In this document: one piece after another, positions 1 to 9,140 of the stretch
Layout of the letters: every line of letters begins with the position of its first letter
Position numbering within the stretch: position 1 is the first letter of the stretch
Source of the DNA: Bacteroides sp. M10
Lineage (GTDB): Bacteria > Bacteroidota > Bacteroidia > Bacteroidales > Bacteroidaceae
Assembly (NCBI RefSeq): GCF_014334015.1
Contig: NZ_CP060488.1
Coordinates: 3,182,501-3,246,500 of the forward strand
DNA length: 64,000 nt
Direction: 5' to 3'
Program-made: the position numbers and the translations under genes
Notes under the pieces: model-generated
What the model saw: only the letters and a program-made list of their open reading frames with translations
Told to the model about the DNA's origin: nothing
Database searches by the model: none

Positions 1-1
1 C

Positions 2-106
2 AATCTCGATGTACGCCGCTTGCAGAACCGCTTGGACGAGAAAGGTCTGTTCGACTGGTATCGTCATGTGAATATGAATGTGAATAATAAACCATGGAAA
101 AAATAA
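2..106 (+). CDS. C-terminal end of an unidentified protein (start outside window)
   Basis: Frame 2 is open from the window edge to a TAA at 104-106 and encodes a 34-residue tail that begins NLDVRRLQNRLDEKG and ends NVNNKPWKK. The next gene starts only 7 bases later, so this is probably the preceding gene of the same operon. The tail is too short to name a family. Confidence 0.6.
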   Translation, partial: NLDVRRLQNRLDEKGLFDWYRHVNMNVNNKPWKK

Positions 107-113
107 GATAAAT

Positions 114-809
114 ATGAACCGTATATTTCTTTTGATATTAGTATCAATTTTTACAGTCTCCACAGCCAGTGCTCAAACCACTTTCCTGAAGAAACTCAAG
201 AAAGGCGAAAAGCAGACTGTTGTGTTTTACGGTGCCAGTGCAGCCATCAATACCTCCAACCGGGTTTGGGTGGACCAGCTTCGTACCAGACTCGAACGCA
301 GATTCCCCGAAAAGATAACGTTCTACAACTGCTCGAAGTCGGGAATCGGCTCTTTCTGGGCAACTGAAAACTTCAAAGACTCCGTATTGAGCCGCAAACC
401 CGATTTATTGATATTCGGCTTTTCGGAAAACGATGCTGTGACCCGTTTCAACAACGCTCCCTGGTATTCGGGAAAGTGTGCGGAATACATGGTCGACAAT
501 CTGCGGGCACAGAATCCTGATGCCACCATCGTATTATATATTCTTTCCGAACGTCCGTTGGGACAATCGGCGGAGACTCGTCCTGAACTGGCAGCATTCA
601 ATGCTTCATGCCGCGAAGCAGCCAAAAAGAAAGGTATCATTCTCGTCGATTACTCGGTAGAGTTTAATAAAATTTACGACGCCGGAGGAGAAGAAGCATT
701 AAAACCATATCAGCGCGACGGTATTCTGCCTACCCGCAAAGCGGCACAGGAAATCCTTGTACCGATGCTGTGGGATGCGATATTGGGACGTGACAATGCA
801 AAGAAGTGA
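114..809 (+). CDS. SGNH/GDSL-like exported protein with a degenerate catalytic dyad
   Basis: This 231-residue protein has a signal peptide ending near residue 20 (TASAQ) and then an SGNH-hydrolase-like fold. The nucleophile block reads YGASAAI (Ser kept, usual GDS changed to GAS), and the block III equivalent is IFGFSENDA. Near the C-terminus, the place where the family usually has a D-G-x-H-P catalytic Asp/His motif reads RDGILPT, with Leu where His is expected. SGNH enzymes usually remove acetyl or other acyl groups from polysaccharides. This copy may be weak, use another base, or be non-catalytic. It lies 7 bases after the previous gene and 64 bases before a GxGYxYP lipoprotein, so it is probably co-transcribed with them. 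The substrate is unknown. Confidence 0.7.
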   Translation: MNRIFLLILVSIFTVSTASAQTTFLKKLKKGEKQTVVFYGASAAINTSNRVWVDQLRTRLERRFPEKITFYNCSKSGIGSFWATENFKDSVLSRKPDLLIFGFSENDAVTRFNNAPWYSGKCAEYMVDNLRAQNPDATIVLYILSERPLGQSAETRPELAAFNASCREAAKKKGIILVDYSVEFNKIYDAGGEEALKPYQRDGILPTRKAAQEILVPMLWDAILGRDNAKK

Positions 810-873
810 TTCATCAGTTGAAAACACATATAGACGAACAAGTTAAAAAATATATCGGCATTAATAAAATACT

Positions 874-2538
874 ATGAAAATGAAAAGCTTTATTTATATC
901 ATGGGAGTTGCCCTATTGGTAGTTTTCTGCTCTTGCGAAAAACAGGGAGAGCAGGAGCAGGGAACAGAACAGGGAACAGAACAAGGGCAGGGAGAGAAAC
1001 CGGAACCGGAATCACCCGAAGAACCTCCTTTGGTTGAAAACTGGGATTTGATTGAAATCACGCGTGCCGAAGTGGGAAACAGCAATTATGAAGAATTGCT
1101 CTATCTGGCTTCGCTTGCCGGACTTGTGAATCGCAGCAGTCCCGAAATCTTTCTTCACTCCGGTCAGGCATACGCCAAATGGATGACTGAAATGAAAGCC
1201 TCCGGTTATACCTTTACGAAGAAAAGCCTGTCGGAGATAACTTCTTTGTTCCTGAACAGAGCGAAAGGGTATGTATTGGTGGATGATAAATTGGAGAAAA
1301 CATACATTGCTGCAAGTCTTGCAGGAGTGCTTGATGCTGTGATACTGACAGCGGACCTGGCCTCTAAAGCTCCTTATAACAGTCTGCAGAAACTGGCCGA
1401 CGTGAGGGATAAGGATGAGGCTTGGCTGGCCGACTATATAAAACAACATTCTTCACAATTCAACTTGAATGCGATTGTGAACAATGCTTCTTTCCCGTGG
1501 ACAATGGTCGATTTTGCCATAGCGAACCGATATCCCTGGTGTAGCAATGCCAAAAGTGACGGTGCTGTGCTGCAAAAGCTTTATTATATGTTGAAACCCA
1601 ATTCGCCTCATTACGGTTGGGGAGTACCTTATAATCTTGAACGCATGGATGTGCGGTTCGGATGCGAACATAATGGAGTATATACCGTGCCGGGTATCAA
1701 CACCATGAGCCTTTCCATCCTGTCGTCCAAACAGTTGAAACCGTATGACCGACCGGCTTCGCCTGTGGAAGTTCCGGCACGGACGGGCGTGCATTATGCC
1801 ACGATCGTATTCAGTGACGGAGACAATACGTCTTATATGCTCGATTTGTTTTCCCGGAATACCTATATCTCGCATCCGCGTGCACATGAGATTCCGCTTA
1901 CCTGGATGTATCCCCCGACTCTGCGCACCAATATGGTTCCGGTGCACAACTGGTATCAGAAAAACCTGCCGGCAACCAATTGTTATGTCGGAGCATTGTC
2001 CGGTGCGGGTTATACATTCCCGTCTCATCATGAGTTTGTAGCCGACTATTTCCGCATGACGAATGGAATGTTGAAAGATTGCGGAATGCAGTATATGGTA
2101 TTGATGGACGATGCGGAACTATTCACCGGTTCGTCTGCCGGTTCGTATGAAACGTTTATGAAGCGGCACACCGGCAACTTGCCCGATATGAAAGGATTCT
2201 TGTATATGAACTATCTGGGATATGCCAAATGGCAGGGCGCTTATTTCTTTGCAGGAGATGCACCGGTCGTTTCGTTCCGCTATTTCATGAAGAATGATGA
2301 TAAGTTTACGGAACCTCATACTCCCGAAACCATCGCTGCGGCTTTGAACTCGGCTCCGCGTGACATTAACAGTATAGATGCCTATTCGGCAATCGTGGTA
2401 CACGTCAATGCTCCGTCCAGTTACACGGTGGAAGATATGCTTGCATTTAAAAACTTATTAAACGAAAATGTAATATTGGTGAATACGGAACAGTTCCTCG
2501 AACTTATCAGGAAGAATGTGAAAGGCAATAGAGGTTAA
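874..2538 (+). CDS. GxGYxYP-family lipoprotein (putative glycoside hydrolase)
   Basis: This 554-residue lipoprotein has a signal peptide with lipobox VFCS-C near residue 21. A low-complexity acidic linker of repeated EQG/GTEQG units and a PEPESPEEPP stretch follows (about residues 22-54). The linker presumably holds the folded part away from the outer membrane. The segment GALSGAGYTFP near residues 372-382 matches the signature that names the GxGYxYP family, which is listed as putative glycoside hydrolases in domain databases. The length fits an N-terminal plus C-terminal GxGYxYP arrangement. It sits directly upstream of a SusC/SusD pair. No biochemical activity is known to me, so the substrate cannot be read from the sequence. 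Confidence 0.75.
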   Translation: MKMKSFIYIMGVALLVVFCSCEKQGEQEQGTEQGTEQGQGEKPEPESPEEPPLVENWDLIEITRAEVGNSNYEELLYLASLAGLVNRSSPEIFLHSGQAYAKWMTEMKASGYTFTKKSLSEITSLFLNRAKGYVLVDDKLEKTYIAASLAGVLDAVILTADLASKAPYNSLQKLADVRDKDEAWLADYIKQHSSQFNLNAIVNNASFPWTMVDFAIANRYPWCSNAKSDGAVLQKLYYMLKPNSPHYGWGVPYNLERMDVRFGCEHNGVYTVPGINTMSLSILSSKQLKPYDRPASPVEVPARTGVHYATIVFSDGDNTSYMLDLFSRNTYISHPRAHEIPLTWMYPPTLRTNMVPVHNWYQKNLPATNCYVGALSGAGYTFPSHHEFVADYFRMTNGMLKDCGMQYMVLMDDAELFTGSSAGSYETFMKRHTGNLPDMKGFLYMNYLGYAKWQGAYFFAGDAPVVSFRYFMKNDDKFTEPHTPETIAAALNSAPRDINSIDAYSAIVVHVNAPSSYTVEDMLAFKNLLNENVILVNTEQFLELIRKNVKGNRG

Positions 2539-2578
2539 TCCCTCTTTTAACACAGCGGTTAATGCTTTTTTGAGGGTG

Positions 2579-2626
2579 TTAATCCACGGATTAACCCTAG
2601 TTCTAATCATTTCACCCATATATTTG
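2579..2626 (+). promoter_or_regulatory. Candidate operator palindrome and promoter of the first susC
   Basis: TTAATCC-AC-GGATTAA at 2579-2594 is a perfect 7+7 palindrome. Further TTAAT copies lie just upstream (near 2535 and 2559). A TATATTTG at 2619-2626 matches the Bacteroides -7 element TAnnTTTG, 46 bases before the susC start. No TTTG is present at -33, which would fit a promoter that needs an activator bound at the palindrome. This is inferred from motifs only. Confidence 0.4.
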
Positions 2627-2672
2627 AGAAAAAAAACAGTATTCTTTTAGTAACCTAAAAAATTAATACCCA

Positions 2673-5600
2673 ATGAAACAATTCTATTCATTATGTATGA
2701 TTATGCTCCTGGCATCTGTTCTGGCAATAGATGTTATGGGACAAAAAACGACTCTGACTGTTACCGGTAAAGTAACGGATCTGGAGGGAGACCCACTGTC
2801 GGGAGTCTCGGTCGTTGTGCAGGGAACAACGCGCGGCACGATTACCAATATCGGCGGAGCATACTCTATAAATGTACCGTCGAAACAGTCGGTGCTTGTT
2901 TTCTCGATGATTAGTATGAAAACTGTCGATCATCGTGTAGGCAATAGTACACAGATCAATATTATTATGGAAGAGGACGTGATTGGTTTGGGAGACGTAG
3001 AAGTGGTAGCCATCGGTTACGGCTCTATGCGTCGCTCGGACTTGACAGGTTCCATATCATCTATTAGTAAGGATGCATTGAGCGAACGTGCCATTACGTC
3101 ACTCGAAGATGCCATGAGAGGTAAGGCAGCCGGTATGCAGATTGTGCAGAATGACGGTGCTCCCGGTTCTGATTACACTATCCGTATTCGTGGTGCATCG
3201 TCCGTTAATGCTTCAAGTGCCCCGATTTTTGTTATCGACGGTGTGATTTGCGAAGATGCTTCTTCTCTGAATCCGGGCGATGTGGCATCCATTGAAATTC
3301 TAAAAGATGCGTCCTCAACCGCTATTTATGGTTCGCGTGGTGCGAACGGTGTCATCATGATTACCACACGCCAGGGAACCAATGATGGAAAAACACGGGT
3401 GGAGCTGTATGCTAACTTAGGTATGCAGCAGGCAGTACGCCAATTTGATATGCTTAATTCTTCGGAATATGCGTTGATGCGTTATAAGACCGGATGGAAA
3501 TACTACCCCTACGGAACTGATCCGTCGACCATGAGCGATGGTATTGTCTATCGTGACAATCCGAACGGTGACGGTAACTATTGGGTACTTCCCGAAAGTT
3601 CAACTTATGCAGACTGGGAGTCGTTTGGTGCTCCGGGTAGTACGAATACTCAATGGCAGGACCTGATGTTCCGCGATGCCCTGTATCAGGAATATCGTAT
3701 CAACGTTTCGGGTGGTAATAAGAACACACGTTATTCGGTATCCGGCGGTTATCTTAATCAAGAAGGGGTAGTGGTAAACTCCGGCTTCGAACGTTTCACA
3801 GGACGAATTAACCTCGTTCAGAAATTGAGTACTAATGTGACTATGACCGCCAATATATCAGGCTCAAGAACTAAAAACTCCGGTTTAGCAACCGGCAGTT
3901 CCGATGGTTTGATGGTGAAACTGTTACGTCAGTCGCCTTTGAATTCTGCTACCTCATCCGGTATTACCGAAGGTACAGGCAGTGAAGAGGGGCAGGTTGT
4001 TTCTAACCCATACATACAAGTGCGCGATATTACCAACAATCGTTATAAAGACAATCTGACAGCACGTATGCAACTGGAATGGAAGATACTTACCGAGCTT
4101 TCTCTGAATATAGCAGGTACGTATGAAGACAATCATCAGAAAACAGATGTATTTTATCCCGCCAACACCGAACAGGGATTTAAAGCAAACGGACGTGCCA
4201 TTGTCACTAATGCCGGAATTAAAAAACTCTCCGGAGAAGCATTCCTGACCTATACTAATTCGTGGAAAGGCGGTCATCGTCTTAAAGTATTGGCCGGTGG
4301 TACGCTCGAAACCTACAACAACAATACGGTACGTACTGAAACGCAGAATTTCCCTTCACTCAACCTAGGTGTCAATGGACTGGGAATGGGCGTTACTCCA
4401 CAAATACCTACTTCCTCAATTGTTGAGTGGAACATGGCCTCATTTCTAGCACGTGCCGAATATAATTATAAAGAACGCTATTTGCTGACAGCCAGTTATC
4501 GTGCCGACGGTTCTTCACGTTTCGGTGCCGGTAATAAATGGGCGGGATTCCCGTCAGTTGGTCTGGCATGGCGTATCAACGAAGAGTCGTTTGTGAAAGA
4601 CTTGGGAGTTTTCTATAACCTAAAGTTGCGTTTCGGTTATGGTCGCAGTGGTAACACAGCCATTCCTTCTTATCGCAGCCTTTCAACGATTGCTTCTTCA
4701 TTCTATCCGATGTATGGTTCCGATCTTTCTTACGGTGCCAGCATTGACAGACCGGCAAACCCGTCATTACGTTGGGAAACAACGGATATGGTCAATCTCG
4801 GACTGGATATGTCGTTCTTTGAAAATCGCTTGGCAATGACAGTGGATGTTTATCGTAAAAAGACCACCGACCTGCTGATTGAAAAGAATGCAGCATTGGC
4901 CACAGGATACGAAAAGGGATGGGCCAATATCGGAGCAGTCCGCAATCAGGGTATTGAAATAACCTTGGATGCTACCCCTATTCTGACTAAGAAATGGAAC
5001 TGGACCTTGAATGCCAACATCGGCTTCAACCGTTCGAAAGTGCTTGATATCGGTCCTGGTGATGAGATGGGATTTGACCCGGGGGTTATTCCCGGTTCCG
5101 GAAACTTTGTCATGATCCGCAAAAATAAGAGCCTCGGACAATGGTATGGCTATAAGATTGACGGTGTGTATGCTTCACAGCACGAAATCAATGAGCAGGG
5201 GCTTACCGAAGTGCTCGGCCAGAAGATTGCCAGCATACGTCCGGGAGATTATCGCTTCCGCGACCAGAATGGTGACGGTAAAATCACTTCCGCCGACCTC
5301 GTATTACTGGGAAGTGGCGAACCGGATTTTACAGGCGGTTTGACGAACACAGTTTCTTATAAGAACCTGTCATTGAGCGTAGCCATGCAGTTCAGTTACG
5401 GAGCAACTGTTTTCAACGCCAACCTCCATTCATTGACAAGTGGACGTGACGGTCATAATCAGATTGCTGAAATGAATACCAAGTCCTGGTCGCCGACACT
5501 TTATGATGCAGATGGTAACGTATTCTTTGCCGGTAACAACGAAGCCAAATATCGTATGCCGGGTGGGGTGGCACTCAACTACTGTACATCCAAAATGCTT

Positions 5601-5858
5601 GAAGACGGTTCGTTCCTCCGTATAGGAGACATCACGCTGGCTTACGCACTTGGAAAGAAAGTAGCCAAGAAAGTCGGTATGCAGAACATCAAACTGTTTG
5701 CTTCGGTCAAGAACCTTTGCGTATTTACCAAATATACGGGATTTGACCCGGAAGTAAACACTCGTCAGGGACAGACAGGCGACTTGATGCCGAGTCTCGA
5801 CTACAGTGCTTATCCGCGCAATCGTTCTTATTCTGTCGGTTTTAATTTTATTTTCTGA
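2673..5858 (+). CDS. SusC-family TonB-dependent outer membrane transporter (first PUL)
   Basis: This 1061-residue protein has a signal peptide (to about residue 23, VMGQ), then a carboxypeptidase-D regulatory-like domain (about 27-107: VTGKVTDLEGDPLSGVSV). A TonB-box-like EVVAIGYG and a plug domain (AIYGSRGANGVIMITT) follow, then a long beta-barrel ending in an aromatic residue (FNFIF). These are the standard SusC features. It imports oligosaccharides across the outer membrane together with the SusD lipoprotein encoded 29 bases downstream. There is no STN/FecA-like N-terminal extension, so it probably does not signal to an anti-sigma factor. The substrate is unknown. Confidence 0.93.
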   Translation: MKQFYSLCMIMLLASVLAIDVMGQKTTLTVTGKVTDLEGDPLSGVSVVVQGTTRGTITNIGGAYSINVPSKQSVLVFSMISMKTVDHRVGNSTQINIIMEEDVIGLGDVEVVAIGYGSMRRSDLTGSISSISKDALSERAITSLEDAMRGKAAGMQIVQNDGAPGSDYTIRIRGASSVNASSAPIFVIDGVICEDASSLNPGDVASIEILKDASSTAIYGSRGANGVIMITTRQGTNDGKTRVELYANLGMQQAVRQFDMLNSSEYALMRYKTGWKYYPYGTDPSTMSDGIVYRDNPNGDGNYWVLPESSTYADWESFGAPGSTNTQWQDLMFRDALYQEYRINVSGGNKNTRYSVSGGYLNQEGVVVNSGFERFTGRINLVQKLSTNVTMTANISGSRTKNSGLATGSSDGLMVKLLRQSPLNSATSSGITEGTGSEEGQVVSNPYIQVRDITNNRYKDNLTARMQLEWKILTELSLNIAGTYEDNHQKTDVFYPANTEQGFKANGRAIVTNAGIKKLSGEAFLTYTNSWKGGHRLKVLAGGTLETYNNNTVRTETQNFPSLNLGVNGLGMGVTPQIPTSSIVEWNMASFLARAEYNYKERYLLTASYRADGSSRFGAGNKWAGFPSVGLAWRINEESFVKDLGVFYNLKLRFGYGRSGNTAIPSYRSLSTIASSFYPMYGSDLSYGASIDRPANPSLRWETTDMVNLGLDMSFFENRLAMTVDVYRKKTTDLLIEKNAALATGYEKGWANIGAVRNQGIEITLDATPILTKKWNWTLNANIGFNRSKVLDIGPGDEMGFDPGVIPGSGNFVMIRKNKSLGQWYGYKIDGVYASQHEINEQGLTEVLGQKIASIRPGDYRFRDQNGDGKITSADLVLLGSGEPDFTGGLTNTVSYKNLSLSVAMQFSYGATVFNANLHSLTSGRDGHNQIAEMNTKSWSPTLYDADGNVFFAGNNEAKYRMPGGVALNYCTSKMLEDGSFLRIGDITLAYALGKKVAKKVGMQNIKLFASVKNLCVFTKYTGFDPEVNTRQGQTGDLMPSLDYSAYPRNRSYSVGFNFIF

Positions 5859-5887
5859 TTTGTTTAACACCCTGAATATTGAATTCC

Positions 5888-7561
5888 ATGAAAAAATATA
5901 TCATATTATTATTGGCTACTACGTTCCTACTCGGAACTTCCGTTTCGTCTTGTACCAATTTCTTGGAAGAGAAGCCGGAGTCTGAATTCGATGAAGGAAC
6001 TTTCTATAAGACTGTCGAATCTCTGAAAGTAGGAGCAGTCGGTGCGTTTTCTACGCTGCGCTATATGTATAACGTCGGCACCAATACTCCGTTATTTGTC
6101 GGTATGGTGGGTACGGACGAGTGTATGTATCCCAATGAAACGAACCTGCGTGGTTTTATCGACCGCTACACATATACGCCTACCGATGGCTGTATCAAGC
6201 AATTCTGGTTTCGCTACTACCGGTTGATTACCGCCTGCAACACTGTTATCTACAAAGCACAGGGAATCGAAGGAGACGCTAAACTTATCAACCGCTATGT
6301 GGCTAATGTACGCTTTTTACGTGCATGGGGATATTTCAACCTGGTGCAGACTTTCGGAGCCGTGCCTTTGATGACCGATCATGTGACGGAGCTGACTTAC
6401 GACATGGGACGTACACCGGTAGCAGAAGTTTATCAACTCATTGAAGATGATTTATTGTTCTGTTTGGGCGAAGATGTTCTGCCTAAAGAGATAGACGGTG
6501 GTTGGGCGAATTACTGGGCTGCCAAAACATTGCTGGCAAAAGTATATATTACGATGGCTTCGGCACGTGCCGCCGATCGTGTAGCCGGTTACGAGCAGAT
6601 AGAACAAACGGATGAAAAACTTTACGGTGATGCATTGGCACTGCTGCAAGATGTAATCACCAACAGCGGACGTGATCTGGAACCGGTCTACGGAGATGTC
6701 TTTAAAATTGAAAATAAGAACATCAATAAAGAGACGATTTGGGAAATACAGTTCAGCGCACAGAATCCTTATGGCTCACAATGGCCGAAAGAATACGGTG
6801 CCCGTGCAATCAATACCGACGGACAGAAACTTTACGGCGGCTGGCGTACAAATGCCATTGCCGGACAATGCAACCTTAAATATGTTCCCTCATTCTGGAA
6901 CTATTATGATGCCAATGGTTACGACAAGCGTCGGGAGTGGAATCTGGCCGATTATGTGATTGACTTTGATAAGACCAATAATAGCCCGATAGCACAGAAA
7001 CCCATGACGGAGCTAAGCGGTAAACCGCAACCCGGAGACAATGCGAAGTCTGTAACGAACAGTGGTGTCACCAAATATCGTTGGGGAGCTACCTGGAAAG
7101 ATGAACATACCAACTTTGTGTATTCCAACTGTCCGAACAATATCCTCGTACTGCGTTTTGCCGATGTACTGCTAATGTATGCCGAAGCCGATTTGATGTT
7201 GAACAACGGTTCACCGTCCGACGAGGGTGTGGAAGCAATGAATCGCATCGTGCAACGTGCCCGCGGATTAAATCAGGGAGTTGCTGTCACTGAAGACGAT
7301 ACCCCCGGATTTGGGAATTACGATACGTATACACTCGAAGATGTTTTGTTGGAGCGCGCCCGTGAGCTTTGCTTCGAACGCTGGCGTTGGTATGACCTCG
7401 CACGTACCGGTATGCTTGAGCACTTCCTGGAAAACCGCAATGGTTTTAGTACGACGAAAACCAGCTTCGACAGTGATAAGAATTATTTGTTCCCCATTCC
7501 GTTGAGTGAGATACAGATCTCGACGAATAAAGACGGAATGTATCAGAATCCTAATTATTAA
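5888..7561 (+). CDS. SusD/RagB-family surface glycan-binding lipoprotein
   Basis: It encodes 557 residues from the ATG at 5888. An in-frame TTG at 5879 adds only three residues and is less likely to be used. The signal peptide MKKYIILLLATTFLLG ends in a lipobox SVSS-C. The SusD N-terminal TPR-like region (RFLRAWGYFNLVQTFGAVPL) and the C-terminal RagB/SusD signature (RFADVLLMYAEA, ERARELCFERWRWYDLARTG, LFPIPLSEIQ, QNPNY) are all present. SusD proteins cap the SusC barrel and bind the glycan. The gene directly follows susC. Confidence 0.93.
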   Translation: MKKYIILLLATTFLLGTSVSSCTNFLEEKPESEFDEGTFYKTVESLKVGAVGAFSTLRYMYNVGTNTPLFVGMVGTDECMYPNETNLRGFIDRYTYTPTDGCIKQFWFRYYRLITACNTVIYKAQGIEGDAKLINRYVANVRFLRAWGYFNLVQTFGAVPLMTDHVTELTYDMGRTPVAEVYQLIEDDLLFCLGEDVLPKEIDGGWANYWAAKTLLAKVYITMASARAADRVAGYEQIEQTDEKLYGDALALLQDVITNSGRDLEPVYGDVFKIENKNINKETIWEIQFSAQNPYGSQWPKEYGARAINTDGQKLYGGWRTNAIAGQCNLKYVPSFWNYYDANGYDKRREWNLADYVIDFDKTNNSPIAQKPMTELSGKPQPGDNAKSVTNSGVTKYRWGATWKDEHTNFVYSNCPNNILVLRFADVLLMYAEADLMLNNGSPSDEGVEAMNRIVQRARGLNQGVAVTEDDTPGFGNYDTYTLEDVLLERARELCFERWRWYDLARTGMLEHFLENRNGFSTTKTSFDSDKNYLFPIPLSEIQISTNKDGMYQNPNY

Positions 7562-7685
7562 TGGGATGGCAATTATGCTTCTTTCTGTTTTAATAAGACG
7601 GGATATTGCAGAACTTGATAAAACTAACAGTCTGTCCGGATATTCCCTTGGGGAGATTTAATCGGGCTTTAAAAATCTTGAATCA

Positions 7686-8957
7686 ATGAAACAAATAAAA
7701 TATTTATCCTTTATCCCTTTTCTGGCTCTTCTCTGCTTGATGACGGGATGTGAAAATGACAAAGATGTGTATTACCCTTATGTCAATGTTCCGCTTACTA
7801 CGCACAATCCGGTGCTCGTTGAGGGAGAAGTCCTGCATATCGGTATTGGTTTGGACGGTGTGAATTATCGTGTAGAGAGTGATAATGAGGATGTGGTGAC
7901 TGCCGAGGTGGTTGGCAACGAGATACTGTTGACAGGCGGTGACATAGGTAGCACCATCGTTCGCCTTTCGGATGATAGCTACAATCGTGCTCTCATGACG
8001 GTTGAAGTACGTAAACTTCAGGAACTGACACTCGAATCGCTCCCGGAGGGAGTGGAAGTATTGCGTCTGGATAATGACGGCGTTATTCTTCGTGAAATGA
8101 AAATCCTGACCGGTAATGGCGGTTATACAGTAACCAATTCTGCTCCTGAAGCCATCAGTGCTGAAATTGTGGAAGACCCCGACGTAACAGGAGGATATAA
8201 ACTGATACTTGGCGGTAAAGCAAATGTCGATCAGGCAACGATTACTGTGACAGATTCCCGAAACAAGTCAGCTACTCTTAAAGTGCGGGTGACGAATCCG
8301 ATTCGTCCTGTTCTGTTTGATAAAGAGGGGATTCTTGAGGGAGAATATGTGTACGAGGGTACGCCTCAACAGATTTCTTTCAATATCACTTCCGGTAATG
8401 GCGGTTATACCGTTAAATCTCTGAATGAAGGGGTAGCTACTGTGGCAATATCCGGCACTACAGTAACTGTTACTGTGGTAGGTGATGGTGGTACAACTAT
8501 TACTGTGACCGACCAGGAAAAGGAAAGCCGTTCCATTGATTTATGGGTACCGCTCAATCTTGACGACCCGACGCCACGTATTTATTGGGATGGTTATCGT
8601 GCCGATATTAACACGGCCGGAGTTTCCACTACCGGATCTTATGCAACGCCAAAAGATATGTACTGGTATCAACAAAACGGTGAAGTGAAAGATACATATT
8701 ATGTCTACTTTAACGGTGGTTGGGCAAACAATTTAAATTGTGTGAATGCTGCCAACCGTAATCCGAAGTTTGAAACGACTATCAATGGCACTAAGACTTC
8801 GTATACAGACAAAGCAGCCTCTGCCGTTAAACTGACCGAGTTTATTTTGGAAAAACGCATTGGTACAGGTCCGACAAGCCATCCGCATATCTATTTCATC
8901 TCTTTAAAAACAGAAGATGGTAAGCGTGGATTTATAGTGCATCGTTGGAATGAATAA
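7686..8957 (+). CDS. Ig-like repeat lipoprotein, candidate surface glycan-binding protein
   Basis: This 423-residue lipoprotein has a lipobox LMTG-C near residue 22. It appears to contain three or so bacterial Ig-like beta-sandwich repeats. The motif GNGGYTV recurs in two of them (TGNGGYTVTNS and SGNGGYTVKSL), and each ends in an L/V-rich TVTD-type strand. The last 130 residues or so (from about YWDGYRAD) are a separate domain rich in Trp and Tyr, which could bind glycan. Its position directly after susD is typical of SusE/SusF-like or surface glycan-binding proteins. Glycan binding is inferred from that position, not from a recognised binding domain. A hairpin terminator follows. Confidence 0.7.
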   Translation: MKQIKYLSFIPFLALLCLMTGCENDKDVYYPYVNVPLTTHNPVLVEGEVLHIGIGLDGVNYRVESDNEDVVTAEVVGNEILLTGGDIGSTIVRLSDDSYNRALMTVEVRKLQELTLESLPEGVEVLRLDNDGVILREMKILTGNGGYTVTNSAPEAISAEIVEDPDVTGGYKLILGGKANVDQATITVTDSRNKSATLKVRVTNPIRPVLFDKEGILEGEYVYEGTPQQISFNITSGNGGYTVKSLNEGVATVAISGTTVTVTVVGDGGTTITVTDQEKESRSIDLWVPLNLDDPTPRIYWDGYRADINTAGVSTTGSYATPKDMYWYQQNGEVKDTYYVYFNGGWANNLNCVNAANRNPKFETTINGTKTSYTDKAASAVKLTEFILEKRIGTGPTSHPHIYFISLKTEDGKRGFIVHRWNE

Positions 8958-8999
8958 TAAATACAAATAGGTTCTTAGTTTTTTTCAGGGTATGAATAT

Positions 9000-9030
9000 G
9001 AGGGTCGGATGCTGTATTGCTCCGGCCCTC
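9000..9030 (+). terminator. Hairpin terminator after the first PUL
   Basis: GAGGGTCGGA at 9000-9009 pairs with TCCGGCCCTC at 9021-9030, giving 10 base pairs with one G-U and an 11-base loop. It is followed by a short T-rich stretch. It lies 43 bases after the Ig-like lipoprotein and just before a promoter for the next gene. Confidence 0.6.
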
Positions 9031-9066
9031 TATGTTTTGATAGAGCATACAAAATTAGAGGCTGCC

Positions 9067-9098
9067 TTTCGGTAATACCACGAAAACAACTATCTTTG
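9067..9098 (+). promoter_or_regulatory. Promoter of the PatB-like gene
   Basis: TTTC at 9067-9070, 20 bases, then TATCTTTG at 9091-9098 fits the Bacteroides consensus with one -33 mismatch. It ends 42 bases before the ATG at 9141 and supports that start over an upstream extension beginning at 9009. Confidence 0.65.
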
Positions 9099-9140
9099 CT
9101 AACTGTTTATTATACACATAACCTAACAATATTATGCAGT

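Noticed and set aside
5879..5887. TTG start giving an N-terminal extension of the first SusD
   Set aside because: It adds only three residues ahead of a normal ATG and complete lipoprotein signal; the ATG at 5888 is preferred.
9009..9140. 44-residue extension of the PatB-like protein
   Set aside because: It begins at the edge of the terminator hairpin and runs across a consensus promoter; the ATG at 9141 gives the usual family length.
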